64,000 nucleotides of DNA from Desulfocicer vacuolatum DSM 3385 (GTDB taxonomy: Bacteria; Desulfobacterota; Desulfobacteria; Desulfobacterales; Desulfobacteraceae), in NCBI RefSeq assembly GCF_900176365.1, contig NZ_FWXY01000018.1, positions 57,840-121,839 on the forward strand, given 5' to 3'. Below the pieces are notes generated by a model, which was not told the DNA's origin, made no database searches, and saw nothing but the letters and a program-made list of their open reading frames with translations. How positions within the stretch are numbered: position 1 is the first letter of the stretch; every line of letters begins with the position of its first letter. Positions 17,572 through 26,444 of this stretch are shown in pieces. A program made the translations under genes and the position numbers.

Positions 17572-18393
17572 GTGCACACTGATGTCATGGGAATTATTTA
17601 TAAAAACAAGCCAATGTCCCAGGTGGAAATTCTTTGCTGCACCGATGCCTTTGAATTTAAACCCCATATCCATGATCGGTATGTGGTGTGGCTCAATACG
17701 GGATGTGGTGAACATTTTTCGGTGAAGGGCGAAAGTGACATCCTGCAGCCGGGTTCCATCAGTATCTTTGAACCGGGCCGGGTGCATTCAAACTACGCCT
17801 GTTCAAACAGTAGAAGGTGTTTGAGAAGTTTTTACATCCATCCTGAATTCTTCCATGGGCTGGCCGTTGAAAATGGAAAAAGAGAGCGGGAAAACTACTT
17901 CAGCCATACGACTTTAAAGGATCCGTTGTTGTGGAAACAATTGGCCCAACTCCATGAACAGATGTTGAAAATTTCCCGGAATCTTGCCATGGATACGGAT
18001 TTTTTCAATGTTTTTGGATTACTTTTGGGTCGACACGGTAATGTCGGAAGCCTTGAAACCACCGGGGACACTTGTGATAAAAGGATCAAGCAGGTCATCG
18101 CATATTACCATGATAACCTGGACCGGGATATTCGTCTCAAGGATCTGGCCTCCCAGGTGGGGTGCACCGAGTTTCATCTGATCCGGCTTTTTAAAGATCA
18201 CAAAGGACTGTCCCCCCATGCATTCCTGGTGCAATTGCGATTGGAACATGCCCGGATGCTTCTGGAACAGGGGCTGGACATTAGCATGGTGGCCCTGGAC
18301 TCCGGGTTTTCCGACCAGAGCCATTTGACCCGGAGATTCAAATCCAGATACGGCATCACACCCCATAAATACAAAATTGCCTGCGGGTATTAA
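17572..18393 (+). CDS. AraC-family transcriptional regulator
   Basis: The protein has up to 273 residues. An N-terminal cupin-like effector domain (about 15-150, with HIHDRYVVWLNTGCGE-like sequence) precedes a C-terminal pair of helix-turn-helix motifs (IRLKDLASQVGCTEFHLIRLF and MVALDSGFSDQSHLTRRFK) ending in the usual GITPHKYK. The start is uncertain: GTG at 17572 or ATG at 17587, neither with a strong ribosome site. It follows the lysine catabolic genes by about 190 bp and is convergent with an Fe-S protein gene. Such proteins often sense amino acids; the target is unknown. Confidence 0.87.
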   Translation: MHTDVMGIIYKNKPMSQVEILCCTDAFEFKPHIHDRYVVWLNTGCGEHFSVKGESDILQPGSISIFEPGRVHSNYACSNSRRCLRSFYIHPEFFHGLAVENGKRERENYFSHTTLKDPLLWKQLAQLHEQMLKISRNLAMDTDFFNVFGLLLGRHGNVGSLETTGDTCDKRIKQVIAYYHDNLDRDIRLKDLASQVGCTEFHLIRLFKDHKGLSPHAFLVQLRLEHARMLLEQGLDISMVALDSGFSDQSHLTRRFKSRYGITPHKYKIACGY

Positions 18394-18405
18394 AGAGACC
18401 TTATT

Positions 18406-19194
18406 TTACTCCCGGGGCAATGTTTTTCTTTTGTTTGCCACAGGATTCATGTGGGAGCAGGGTGTTCCCACAAGGCACTTTCCACAAACATCGGCATAAC
18501 CGATGGCCCGGGAGTTCTCTACGTTTTCCAATAACATTTCATAGCATTTGAACCGATCAAAGGACGTCACAAAAAGGGCTTCATTCACACATTCTTTTAC
18601 GCATTTTTTACAGGTACCGTCATACTTGTACAAACAGGTTTCTTCCTGATAGCGTGTGTCAGGCGCTATTTTTGCTGAGGTGATAAAACTGCCCACCCGG
18701 CCGCAGCAGCCTTGTTCGGTGATGAGCATATTGTTCAGTCCAAAATTTCCGATGCCTGCCATGTAGGCAATGTGGCGATGGGACCAGTCGCTGATGAGCT
18801 TTTTTTCATCCCAGTTGTGCGTGGCCGGAATGGTGTGTCCTTCATGACCCTGGATTTTAAACCACTCTTTTAATGATTCGCTGAGTTGGCGGATCATTTC
18901 ATTGGTTTCAATGTAGGCAAGTCCCCACTCCTTTGAGCTGTTCCTTTTTTTGAGATTGGTGCGGGTCATCTCTTTTTTAAAGGGGATAAAATAGGCAATA
19001 ACGGTTTTGGCGTTGGGAAGAAAATCCCGGGGCACGGCGTGGGTGGGGCTGGCCACCGAAGGTAGTTGGGAAAACAAAGGCTCATCGGCTGATGCAAATC
19101 CAACAATGGGGACACCCCAGTGGGTGGTTATTTCGGGTTTTGCCTGGTGGTTTTTAACAAATTTTTCAATGTGGTGTATGGCTTCTTTTTTCAT
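18406..19194 (-). CDS. 4Fe-4S ferredoxin-type protein, QueG-related
   Basis: The 262-residue soluble protein has two cysteine clusters near the C-terminus: CLYKYDGTCKKCVKEC (about 187-202) and CGKCLVGTPC (about 237-246), which can hold two [4Fe-4S] centres. Upstream sequence (AKTVIAYFIPF, SDWSHRHIAYMAGIGNFGLNNMLIT) resembles epoxyqueuosine-reductase-like COG1600 proteins. True QueG is usually longer and binds cobamide; this shorter version is probably a paralogue with a different task. It is not RamA-like in layout, so I do not assign corrinoid activation, although the nearby methyltransferases make that tempting. It is convergent with the AraC gene, 12 bp apart. Confidence 0.75.
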   Translation of the reverse strand: MKKEAIHHIEKFVKNHQAKPEITTHWGVPIVGFASADEPLFSQLPSVASPTHAVPRDFLPNAKTVIAYFIPFKKEMTRTNLKKRNSSKEWGLAYIETNEMIRQLSESLKEWFKIQGHEGHTIPATHNWDEKKLISDWSHRHIAYMAGIGNFGLNNMLITEQGCCGRVGSFITSAKIAPDTRYQEETCLYKYDGTCKKCVKECVNEALFVTSFDRFKCYEMLLENVENSRAIGYADVCGKCLVGTPCSHMNPVANKRKTLPRE

Positions 19195-19204
19195 GGGTAT
19201 CCCC

Positions 19205-19420
19205 TTATTAAATCATTATTCACTCAACTTTCGGTGTTCGCATTTCGTGGTGGGGTCAGGCTTTCGTTATTGGCATTATCGAGGCTTTTTTCGTTAACAA
19301 AGGCCTTGGTCGATAACATCAATAACAAAAGCCTGACCCCGTCGGCACACTGAGCCCATGGGTACATTTAAAAATGCCAGCTTTGAAATGAAGCCCGAAA
19401 GTTGAGTTATTCATAATAAC
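19205..19420. repeat. Long nested inverted repeat
   Basis: An inner hairpin of about 89 bp (19252-19340) has arms GGGGTCAGGCTTTCGTTATT and AATAACAAAAGCCTGACCCC. An outer pair of arms contains ACTCAACTTTCGG and CCGAAAGTTGAGT, exact inverted copies. The whole lies upstream of the Fe-S protein gene. It resembles the palindromes that REP-type or miniature mobile elements leave, but no transposase is near. Confidence 0.7.
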
Positions 19421-19662
19421 CTGGTGCCTGGTATCAGGTAAGAGAATATCTTGTTAATTAAATGGGGTCTTGAATAAAATTGATATGCAAATTAATTAGC
19501 ATTGACCAACCGGTGAAGATAATCAACCTTGTATTGCCAAATTATATAAAATATGAGAGTTTAGAAAACCGTTTTACCAAGGGGTGCGCTCCAATGTTCT
19601 ACCAAGAGGATGGTATATTATTATCCAAGCCCCGACCTGTTGAGGGCTGTGAACTGAACTGA

Positions 19663-19765
19663 ACTGTATAACTGCCACGGGCAGACCGTATTCTGGCCCG
19701 ATTCTGCCCACAATAAAGCTTGAAATACGCCTCTGATTTGAGGCGTATCCCATATAAAATCAACT
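19663..19765 (+). repeat. Dispersed repeat module M1 with stem-loop
   Basis: M1 begins TATAACTGCCACGGGCAGACC, continues to TTCTGCCCACAATAAAGC and ends in a second stem (ATACGCCTC / GAGGCGTAT). It ends about 15 bp before the trkA start and so covers its promoter or leader. The stretch before it (19421-19662) shows nothing clear. Confidence 0.7.
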
Positions 19766-19780
19766 GGAGTTATTTATTAT

Positions 19781-21214
19781 ATGTACGGAAACAAACCGGC
19801 AAAGTCCACCAACATTCTGATTCTGGGTCTTGGCGGCGTAGGGTATTATTTGGCAAAACGCCTGGTGCACGAAGGATACGCCATTACCGTCATAGAACCC
19901 GACGGCGACCTGATTCGCCATGCCGATGGCAATATCGACGCCCGACTGATCCAGGGCAGTGCCATGGACATAGAGTGCTGGCAGGAGGCCGATGCCGCAA
20001 AGATGGACTATCTGATTGCGGTGACCAATAACGATGCGGTGAATATGTTGAGCTGCCTGGTGGGGGATCGCTTTGGGATTTCCAAAAAAATAGCCAGAGT
20101 TCGCTCAACGGGATTTGCCAATAAGGACTCCATCCTCAATGCCAAAGATTTGAAAATTGACATGATCATTCATCCTGAAGAGCTGGCGGCCCAGGAGATC
20201 TTCCGGCGTATTAATCTCAGGGCCGGAAACGATATCATTGCCGTGGCCAAAGGCGAAATTCAAGCCATGGCCACCCGCATCCATGAGAAATCTCCCCTGG
20301 CCCACAGAACACTGAAGGATATCGCCCGGGAGTATAATGAATTCCCCTTTAGAATTGTGGCCATTGCCAGGGGAATCACGACCTTGATTCCCAGTGGGGA
20401 TGACGAGTTGTTACCCCATGACCAGGCTTTTTTCATGGCAAACAGTGAAAACCTTGAGCGGTTGATGAAATTGACCGGTATGGAAGCCCAAGAAAGGCAC
20501 AGGGTTATGATCATCGGCGGCGGACTTGTGGGGTCTCGCCTGGCTGATCTGTTAGGGAAAACCGTAGAAGTCCGTTTGCTGGAAAAAAGCGAAACCGTGG
20601 CCCAGGATCTCTCTTTTTCCCTTAAAAATACAGAGATACTCCATGGTGACGGTTCTGATTCAGATGTATTACTCGCTGCCGGATTGATGGATATGGACAC
20701 CTTTATCACCGCCACCGGTGAGAATGAAACCAATATCATGAGTTGCGTGCTGGCAAAACATCACATGACCACCCAATCCCGTAAAAACAACAGCAAACGA
20801 AAAAAACAAACCAACCATAAAAGCACTTGCATTGCCTTGGTCAATAAAGAAGACTACGTGGTGCTGGCGGCAACCATGGGCACAGATCTGGCTCTGAATA
20901 AAAAAATAATGGCCAGCAGCGAAATTTTAAAATTTATCCGTCGGGGGGAGCTGCTCTCCGTGGCCCATCTCCATGGATTTGACGCGGAAATGGTGGAGAT
21001 TGTTGCCGCACCCAAATCACCCATCACCCGCAAGCCGCTTTCTAAAATAGGGGCCTCCTATGACGGAGACATCCTCATCGGCGGCATTCACAGGGATGGT
21101 GTATGGCAGGTGGCTGTGGGGGATACCCACATTCGGAAAAACGAGCGTGTCATTGTTGTGTGCATGTCCCAAAATTTAAAGGATGTCCAGAAACTTTTTC
21201 TCTCTGATAGTTGA
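19781..21214 (+). CDS. trkA: Trk potassium uptake system, NAD-binding regulatory protein TrkA
   Basis: The 477-residue cytoplasmic protein has two RCK units. Rossmann motifs are GLGGVGYYLAKRL (about 16-28) and IGGGLVGSRLADLL (about 244-257), each followed by a RCK_C domain. It binds NAD(H)/ATP and gates the TrkH pore. A basic, low-complexity insert (QSRKNNSKRKKQTNHK, about 330-345) interrupts the second Rossmann domain; this is unusual and may be a surface loop. It is convergent with trkH, with stop codons only a few bases apart, an arrangement opposite to the usual trkA-trkH operon. Confidence 0.92.
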   Translation: MYGNKPAKSTNILILGLGGVGYYLAKRLVHEGYAITVIEPDGDLIRHADGNIDARLIQGSAMDIECWQEADAAKMDYLIAVTNNDAVNMLSCLVGDRFGISKKIARVRSTGFANKDSILNAKDLKIDMIIHPEELAAQEIFRRINLRAGNDIIAVAKGEIQAMATRIHEKSPLAHRTLKDIAREYNEFPFRIVAIARGITTLIPSGDDELLPHDQAFFMANSENLERLMKLTGMEAQERHRVMIIGGGLVGSRLADLLGKTVEVRLLEKSETVAQDLSFSLKNTEILHGDGSDSDVLLAAGLMDMDTFITATGENETNIMSCVLAKHHMTTQSRKNNSKRKKQTNHKSTCIALVNKEDYVVLAATMGTDLALNKKIMASSEILKFIRRGELLSVAHLHGFDAEMVEIVAAPKSPITRKPLSKIGASYDGDILIGGIHRDGVWQVAVGDTHIRKNERVIVVCMSQNLKDVQKLFLSDS

Positions 21215-21218
21215 TACA

Positions 21219-22673
21219 CTATTTTTTCCAAAATGAGGGGTAAAAGATCACCAGTGCCGAAAACATCTCAAGGCGACCCACAAGCATGGTCCAGGAGAGA
21301 AACCATTTTCCGATATCTGAAATAAAGGCATAATTCTGGGACGGCCCCACCCCTCCGAATCCTGGGCCGATGTTCATCAGGGAGGCAATGACGGAGCTCA
21401 TGGCAGTTCCATAATCCATATTGTCCACAAGGGTCATGAAACAGCCGCCTCCCAGCACCATAAAAATATTGACAATGAAATATAAAATTGCCAGATAGAT
21501 GATCTGAAGATCCACCGGGCGTTGGTTCAATCGAACCCCCACAACGGCCATGGGCTGGAAAAAGATGCGTTTGATAACGGCAACACCGAATTTACAGATC
21601 AAAATGTAATGGACGATCTTGATGCCGCTGGTGGTGGAGCCGGCACAGGCACCGATAAAGCAAACGGCGTAGATAAACATCTGGGCCGATTGGGGCCACA
21701 ATTCATAATCTGCCGTGGTGAATCCGGTTGTGGTTAAAATAGAGGTGATTTGAAAAGTGGCATACCGGACAGAGTCGATGAAATCATAGGTGTTTTCCCT
21801 CCACAGAATCAATGAAACGCTGCCGCAAAAAAAGAACATCAGGCCCAGGTACCACCGTAATTCGGTATTGTTTTTGATCACCCCCCAGTTCCTCTGGATC
21901 ATGTGATAAAAGAGCATGAACGTCATACCCCCCAGGAACATGAAAATAATGATCACCCAATCAAAATATGCGCTGTTGTAATGCCCCACACTGGCATTCC
22001 AGGGGGAGTAGCCCGATGTGGATACCGTACCAAAGGAGTGACACAGCGAATCAAAAATCGTCATGCCGCCCATACACAATAACAGGGTTTCTAAAAGGTT
22101 CAGCGCCAGATAAATTCCCCAGAGCCAGACCATGGTATCCCTGTTTCGGGGGATGAATTTCTCCTTGGTGATCACCTGTCCGGGGCTCGATTCTGCACGG
22201 AAAATACGCACCCCCCCCATTCCATGGGGAAGAAATATGATGGTCAGAGTTAAAAATCCCATTCCCCCAAGCAAATGGGTCTGACTTCGCCAGAAGATCA
22301 ACCCCCTTGGTAAGATTTCAATGTCTTTCAAAATGGTGGCACCGGTTGTGGTATAGCCGGAGATCATTTCAAAAAAAGCATCAGTAAAAGAGGGAATGGA
22401 ACCGTGGATCACATAGGGCAAAGCAGAAACCGCAGATATCAGTATCCATCCAAATACGGCAATGAAAAATCCGTCTCTCAGATTCAATTCGTCGGATTTT
22501 CGAAAACACCACCACATGGGAAGCCCCATGAGAATGGTGATAATTGCCGTAACTCCTATGGATAACAGGTCGTTCTCCCCGTAATAAAGTGAGCATATCA
22601 GCGGTAATAACATTGAGCAGCCGGTAACGATCATTAATTTGCCCAGCACATTGGTGATCGTGTTATAGTTCAT
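21219..22673 (-). CDS. trkH: Trk potassium uptake system, membrane subunit TrkH
   Basis: The 484-residue membrane protein has the repeated membrane-pore-membrane layout of the TrkH/Ktr family. Filter-like segments are visible (SGYTTTGATIL, FGTVSTSGYSP, STTGFTTADYE, MNIGPGFGGVGPS), with the expected glycines. It forms the potassium path gated by TrkA. The ATG overlaps the stop of a small upstream frame (ATGA). The stop codon is TAG. It faces trkA with four bases between the two stops. Confidence 0.93.
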   Translation of the reverse strand: MNYNTITNVLGKLMIVTGCSMLLPLICSLYYGENDLLSIGVTAIITILMGLPMWWCFRKSDELNLRDGFFIAVFGWILISAVSALPYVIHGSIPSFTDAFFEMISGYTTTGATILKDIEILPRGLIFWRSQTHLLGGMGFLTLTIIFLPHGMGGVRIFRAESSPGQVITKEKFIPRNRDTMVWLWGIYLALNLLETLLLCMGGMTIFDSLCHSFGTVSTSGYSPWNASVGHYNSAYFDWVIIIFMFLGGMTFMLFYHMIQRNWGVIKNNTELRWYLGLMFFFCGSVSLILWRENTYDFIDSVRYATFQITSILTTTGFTTADYELWPQSAQMFIYAVCFIGACAGSTTSGIKIVHYILICKFGVAVIKRIFFQPMAVVGVRLNQRPVDLQIIYLAILYFIVNIFMVLGGGCFMTLVDNMDYGTAMSSVIASLMNIGPGFGGVGPSQNYAFISDIGKWFLSWTMLVGRLEMFSALVIFYPSFWKK

Positions 22674-22774
22674 TCCAATATATCCTTTGCCAGTTGCCCA
22701 ATGGTCATGTTGGGGGGTTGCCCAAGGGCAGTTAAAATAGTTTGGGTGGTTTTATCCGGTTCTTTCTCCGACAT
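22670..22774 (-). CDS. Possible small protein or gene remnant coupled to trkH
   Basis: A frame of 34 residues starting MSEKEPDKTTQTILTALG ends in a TGA that overlaps the trkH ATG (ATGA). The same frame is open further upstream to a stop near 22835 and reads like protein (AEALAAGITAISPTH). No clear ribosome site precedes the ATG, which lies in a perfect 9-bp hairpin (22765-22786, TCTCCGACA / TGTCGGAGA). It may be a leader peptide coupling translation to trkH, or the tail of a lost gene. Confidence 0.35.
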   Translation of the reverse strand: MSEKEPDKTTQTILTALGQPPNMTIGQLAKDILE

Positions 22775-22830
22775 ATGTGTCGGAGATATGGCGGTAATAC
22801 CCGCAGCCAAGGCCTCTGCCAGAAATGACT

Positions 22831-22891
22831 GGGTTTAATTGTTATCGGTAAAATTTTACAATAAAATGGCTGGTTTTATGACCAAGCCCAA
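22831..22891 (-). repeat. Dispersed palindromic repeat, family D
   Basis: This copy keeps the right half well: TAAAATTTTACAATAAAATGG, then TTTTATGACCAAGCCC; the left half is degenerate. It is related to the elements at 2300-2427 and 45024-45098. Confidence 0.5.
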
Positions 22892-23041
22892 AATTGACAT
22901 CTTAGGAAACCCATCGGGGGATGGCTGAATATTGACCTACTGCAAGGTCAAATCTTAATTTTAGGATTGTCAATTCTCAAAGATATCGTGGTGTAATACT
23001 CTTTGAATTTTATCATCCCAAATCTTAGCCTTGACCATGCA

Positions 23042-23350
23042 CTACAAACTATTTAACACCTGAATTGTTAAAATATTGTTGATGGGCACATTATAGTTTC
23101 CTATCTGTTGGGAAAAGAAAAAATATCTCTTTATGCATACATCCTTCAATATCAAATGGGTTCCCATGTCAGATAAATCAACAACATAAGCAGTGGTAAT
23201 TTTTTTGGTTTTCAATCTTTTTTCTTTTCCTCTTAGTATAAGCCTGATCTCTTTATCCCGCAGTTTAAGATAATCCCCTACTTTTTTTAACTTTAATATG
23301 CCGTCCATTTGAAATTGTACATTGCTTCTGTTATTTCTGTTTTTGCTCAT
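23042..23350 (-). CDS. Hypothetical protein
   Basis: The 102-residue frame encodes a very basic protein (KNRNNRSN at the start, RGKEKRLKTKK in the middle) with a beta-like C-terminal half (TAYVVDLSDMGTHLILKD, NNILTIQVLNSL). The last part faintly recalls PilZ-type domains but lacks the diagnostic arginines and spacing, so I do not assign it. The ATG abuts a copy of repeat M2, which would supply its promoter region. The stop is TAG. It could be a young or degrading gene. Confidence 0.45.
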   Translation of the reverse strand: MSKNRNNRSNVQFQMDGILKLKKVGDYLKLRDKEIRLILRGKEKRLKTKKITTAYVVDLSDMGTHLILKDVCIKRYFFFSQQIGNYNVPINNILTIQVLNSL

Positions 23351-23425
23351 GGTTGTCCAATACCATTTGGCTCCGCGTCTACGACCCTATATTTGTTGTG
23401 TCCGTGAGGGCATGACCATTATATA
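23350..23425 (-). repeat. Solo M2 module, reverse orientation
   Basis: The segment ATACCATTTGGCTCCGCGTC to CCTATATTTGTTGTGTCC, followed by GGGCATG, matches M2 without a hairpin or M1. It shows that the modules can exist separately. Confidence 0.7.
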
Positions 23426-23570
23426 TAATGATTAAAAATTTAAGCGTTTAAATATACAGTAACTTTCACCGGAGCGCAAATTGTCCTTGGTAATAGTGGC
23501 ATCATGAACCGCCATATTCTGTTTTTAATGCAGGGCATCATCCCGGTACAGGAGGCAAAATAGTTCGATA

Positions 23571-25544
23571 ATGAATAATAAAATACTTAATATCGGCATT
23601 GTGGCCCATGTGGACGCAGGCAAAACCACCTTGACTGAACAGCTGCTTTTTCAGTCCGGTGCCATCAAAAAACCGGGCAGTGTGGATAAAGGATCCACCA
23701 TCACAGACAACCTGGACCTGGAAAAACAAAGGGGCATCACCATACAAAACAGCTGTGTCAGCTTTCATTGGAAAAATACAAAAATCAATCTCATTGATAC
23801 CCCGGGGCACATTGATTTTTCTGCTGAAGTGGATCGGGCCATGTCTGTTCTGGACGGGGTTGTTTTATTGCTTTCTGCCGTGGACGGGGTCCAGGCCCAT
23901 AGTTTAAATCTGTGGGAAAATATTAAAGAGCTGGGGATTCCTGTATTGATATTTATCAATAAAATTGACCGGGCCGGTGCCAATGGCGAACAGGTGTTTG
24001 CGGATCTTCAAAAAGAGTTTAATATAAAGGCCTTTTGTTTAAATATTCCTGAAAACGGTTGTGCTGTTCAATCTTGTTTCCATTGCGATGTGGATATACC
24101 TTTAATGGATCAAAGTTATGAAAATCTTGCAGATCTGGATGACGCAGTATTGGAAAACTATCTGGAAGGAACGCTTTCAACTTACCCCAGCCTGGATGAA
24201 ACAATCCAGGAGATGATTCTTTCCAGGGCCATTATTCCTGTCCATTTTGGTATTGCCAAGGAGGGGACAGGTATACCTGAATTGGCAGATTCCATTTGCA
24301 GACTTACATCAAAAAATGGGGTAATCAATGATGATGCAACCCCCAGCGCCCGTATTTTTAAACTGGAGCATCATGCCAGATTCGGTAAGCTTGCCCATAT
24401 CCGGGTCTGTTCCGGAACTATGCAATCAAAGACCGGCTTGTACTGTGAACGATTGAAAAGAGATATAAAAATAAATCAACTGCTGCAAAACAGTACGGGG
24501 AAACTTGAGGTGGTCAACACATTGTCATGCAATGACATTGGTATTGTTGCCATTTCCGAGGCTGTTATTGCCGGTGATGCATTGGGTAGAGGCATAAAAA
24601 AAGAACCCCATGATTCCATTGCCCAGAGTGTGCTCAGCGTTATGGTGGAAGCGTGTGATGATAAAGATTACCAGGAGCTGGCCAGGGCCTTACATATTCT
24701 GAACATTGAAGACCCGGATCTTGATTTTAGCTGGGATAAAAAAGAAAAGGAGTTCTTTTTAAAGATATTGGGTCCCATGCAGATTGAAATATTACATCAC
24801 ATGTTAAAAGAAAGATTTAATATTGAGGTGGATATCAAACCGCCCAGGGTGATGTATAAAGAAACCGTTGTTGAAAAGGCCCGGGCCATTGTTCGCTATA
24901 CCATGCCAAAGCCGTGTTGGGCCGTTATGACCTTTGAGGTGTCACCCGGAAAATTAAATTCCGGGGTGGTGTTTGAGTCTCTGGTGGGGGTGGATGATAT
25001 CAGTCAAAAATATCAAAATGAAGTGGAAAGAGCCATTCCCTGGGCCCTGGAGCAGGGGATAAAAGGATGGCCTGTCACAGACATTGGGATACGTCTGATT
25101 GCCGGGGAAGAACATACAGTGCACTCAAATCCCGGGGATTTTCTGCTGGCCACCCCCATGGGCATCATGAATGCCCTTAAAAATGCCGGAACCCGATTGT
25201 TGGAGCCTTTTTATGTTTTTGATATAAAAGCGCCCCGGGATTTGTTGGGCGCCATAATCAACGATTTAAATACTATGAAAGCCGATGTGGGCCTACCCCG
25301 GTTTGACGGCCATTTCTTTTTTTTAAAAGGAACGGTGCCCGTGGCTGAGGCCATGGATTACAGCATTAAATTCAATGCCTGCTGTTCGGGCAAAGGACGA
25401 CTGAAATTAAAGATCGGTGGCTACCGGCCCTGTGAAACCACTGGAGAGAAGATCAGAGAATTTAAAGGCATCAACCCCCTGGATACATCCCAATGGATAC
25501 TTCATAACAGGGGGGCCTTAAAATCAAATGACAGGATAAGATAG
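23571..25544 (+). CDS. TetM/TetO-like ribosomal protection GTPase
   Basis: The 657-residue protein is an EF-G-like translational GTPase of the tetracycline ribosomal protection type. G motifs are AHVDAGKTT (G1, about 10-18), RGITI, DTPGH and NKID. The later EF-G-type domains follow (VMYKETVVEKARAIVRY, CETTGEKIREFKGINPL near the C-terminus). Length is close to TetM (639). Family members chase tetracycline from the ribosome, but many chromosomal homologues in anaerobes have no shown resistance role. An AGGAGG lies about 16 bases before the ATG, longer than usual. It is a single gene with no mobile element beside it; composition looks like its surroundings. The stop is TAG. Confidence 0.85.
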   Translation: MNNKILNIGIVAHVDAGKTTLTEQLLFQSGAIKKPGSVDKGSTITDNLDLEKQRGITIQNSCVSFHWKNTKINLIDTPGHIDFSAEVDRAMSVLDGVVLLLSAVDGVQAHSLNLWENIKELGIPVLIFINKIDRAGANGEQVFADLQKEFNIKAFCLNIPENGCAVQSCFHCDVDIPLMDQSYENLADLDDAVLENYLEGTLSTYPSLDETIQEMILSRAIIPVHFGIAKEGTGIPELADSICRLTSKNGVINDDATPSARIFKLEHHARFGKLAHIRVCSGTMQSKTGLYCERLKRDIKINQLLQNSTGKLEVVNTLSCNDIGIVAISEAVIAGDALGRGIKKEPHDSIAQSVLSVMVEACDDKDYQELARALHILNIEDPDLDFSWDKKEKEFFLKILGPMQIEILHHMLKERFNIEVDIKPPRVMYKETVVEKARAIVRYTMPKPCWAVMTFEVSPGKLNSGVVFESLVGVDDISQKYQNEVERAIPWALEQGIKGWPVTDIGIRLIAGEEHTVHSNPGDFLLATPMGIMNALKNAGTRLLEPFYVFDIKAPRDLLGAIINDLNTMKADVGLPRFDGHFFFLKGTVPVAEAMDYSIKFNACCSGKGRLKLKIGGYRPCETTGEKIREFKGINPLDTSQWILHNRGALKSNDRIR

Positions 25545-26072
25545 GACATCTCGGTGTTGGATCAATCCCCAAACGGCCGACGCTATGACCAAGCCCCATT
25601 CAAAGGAGGCAAACTATGGATATATATATTATTATAGGCGGGTCCAGAGGGCTTGAGGGGGATGGGTGTCCGGGAAACTTATGGTTTGGCAGATTTTAAC
25701 TGCCTGGGACCGGCGTGAACGCTTTGATGTGGTTGGGCCGATGTTAAAATAAGATCCATCTGTGGCAGTTATATTTTAAAGGACGAATACTGAAAGAAAC
25801 ACTAAAACTGTACTTTAAAAAAAGATTTCCATTGCTTTGGCTTTGGAGATCTTTTTTTTGAGTGAGATAACGATTCTTCATAACTTCTTCATAGTCGTGG
25901 TGGTACATTTATCCACGATGTGTTGAATGAGCCTATGTAGCATACGCTATTCATGTGAAACAACGTTGGAACATTCAGACCACTTCAGGTTCGACAACGG
26001 ATTTACTCTTCTGGGGTAGCGTTGGGAAGTGGGAGAGCAACCGGTTAATAAAACGGCGGGAGAGTATCTGTA
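25545..26072. other. Intergenic region with a terminator-like hairpin
   Basis: The 528-bp gap between the GTPase and the gtrA-like gene contains the hairpin described at 25815-25859 and a short frame at 25616 with no continuation. Otherwise I see no gene. The region from about 25860 must carry the promoter of the glycosylation operon. Confidence 0.5.
25815..25859 (+). terminator. Rho-independent terminator-like hairpin
   Basis: AAAGATTTCC pairs with GGAGATCTTT (one G-T pair) around a loop of about 15 bases, with A-rich sequence before and a run of eight T after. It would end transcripts of the TetM-like gene and could work in both directions. Confidence 0.65.
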
Positions 26073-26435
26073 ATGTTGACTCGGATCGGAAAATTTGTAG
26101 CTGGCGGGGGGATGGGGACATTGTGCCATTATGTCATGCTTTGGATCATGGTTAAACACCATTTCAATCCGGTAGCTTCTTCTGGATGCGGTCTGATTGC
26201 AGGTGCTACGGTGGTATATATTATAAATTATTATTTCACATTTTCCAGTTCAAAAAAACATTTTGATGCAATGAAGCGATTTTTACCCATGGTAGTCCTT
26301 GGCTTTTGCGTCAACGGATTGATTCTGGGCCTTGCTCTGGAATGCTTTGCCCTGCCGTTGCCATTATCCCAGGTGATGGCCACGGCAGGCCAGTTTTTGT
26401 GTGGCTTTACCATCAGCTTATTGTGGGTGTTTTAA
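26073..26435 (+). CDS. GtrA-family membrane protein
   Basis: The 120-residue protein has four hydrophobic segments and the GtrA pattern (GKFVAGGGMGTLCHY near the start, VYIINYYFTF in the middle, LCGFTISLLWVF at the end). GtrA-type proteins are proposed flippases for undecaprenyl-phosphate-linked sugars. The ATG follows GGGAGAG. The next gene, a GtrB-type glycosyltransferase, starts 9 bp after the stop, so the two are made together. Confidence 0.85.
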   Translation: MLTRIGKFVAGGGMGTLCHYVMLWIMVKHHFNPVASSGCGLIAGATVVYIINYYFTFSSSKKHFDAMKRFLPMVVLGFCVNGLILGLALECFALPLPLSQVMATAGQFLCGFTISLLWVF

Positions 26436-26444
26436 GGAGAAGAT

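Noticed and set aside
18406..19194. Fe-S protein as corrinoid activase RamA
   Set aside because: It is much shorter than RamA and its cysteine pattern and upstream motifs fit the QueG-related group.
19480..19662. 60-residue frame before trkA
   Set aside because: No ribosome site, no family likeness, and it lies in repeat-rich DNA.
25616..25700. Short frame MDIYIIIGGSRGLEG with start-like look
   Set aside because: It ends after fewer than 30 codons and has no continuation in other frames. Too little to call a gene.
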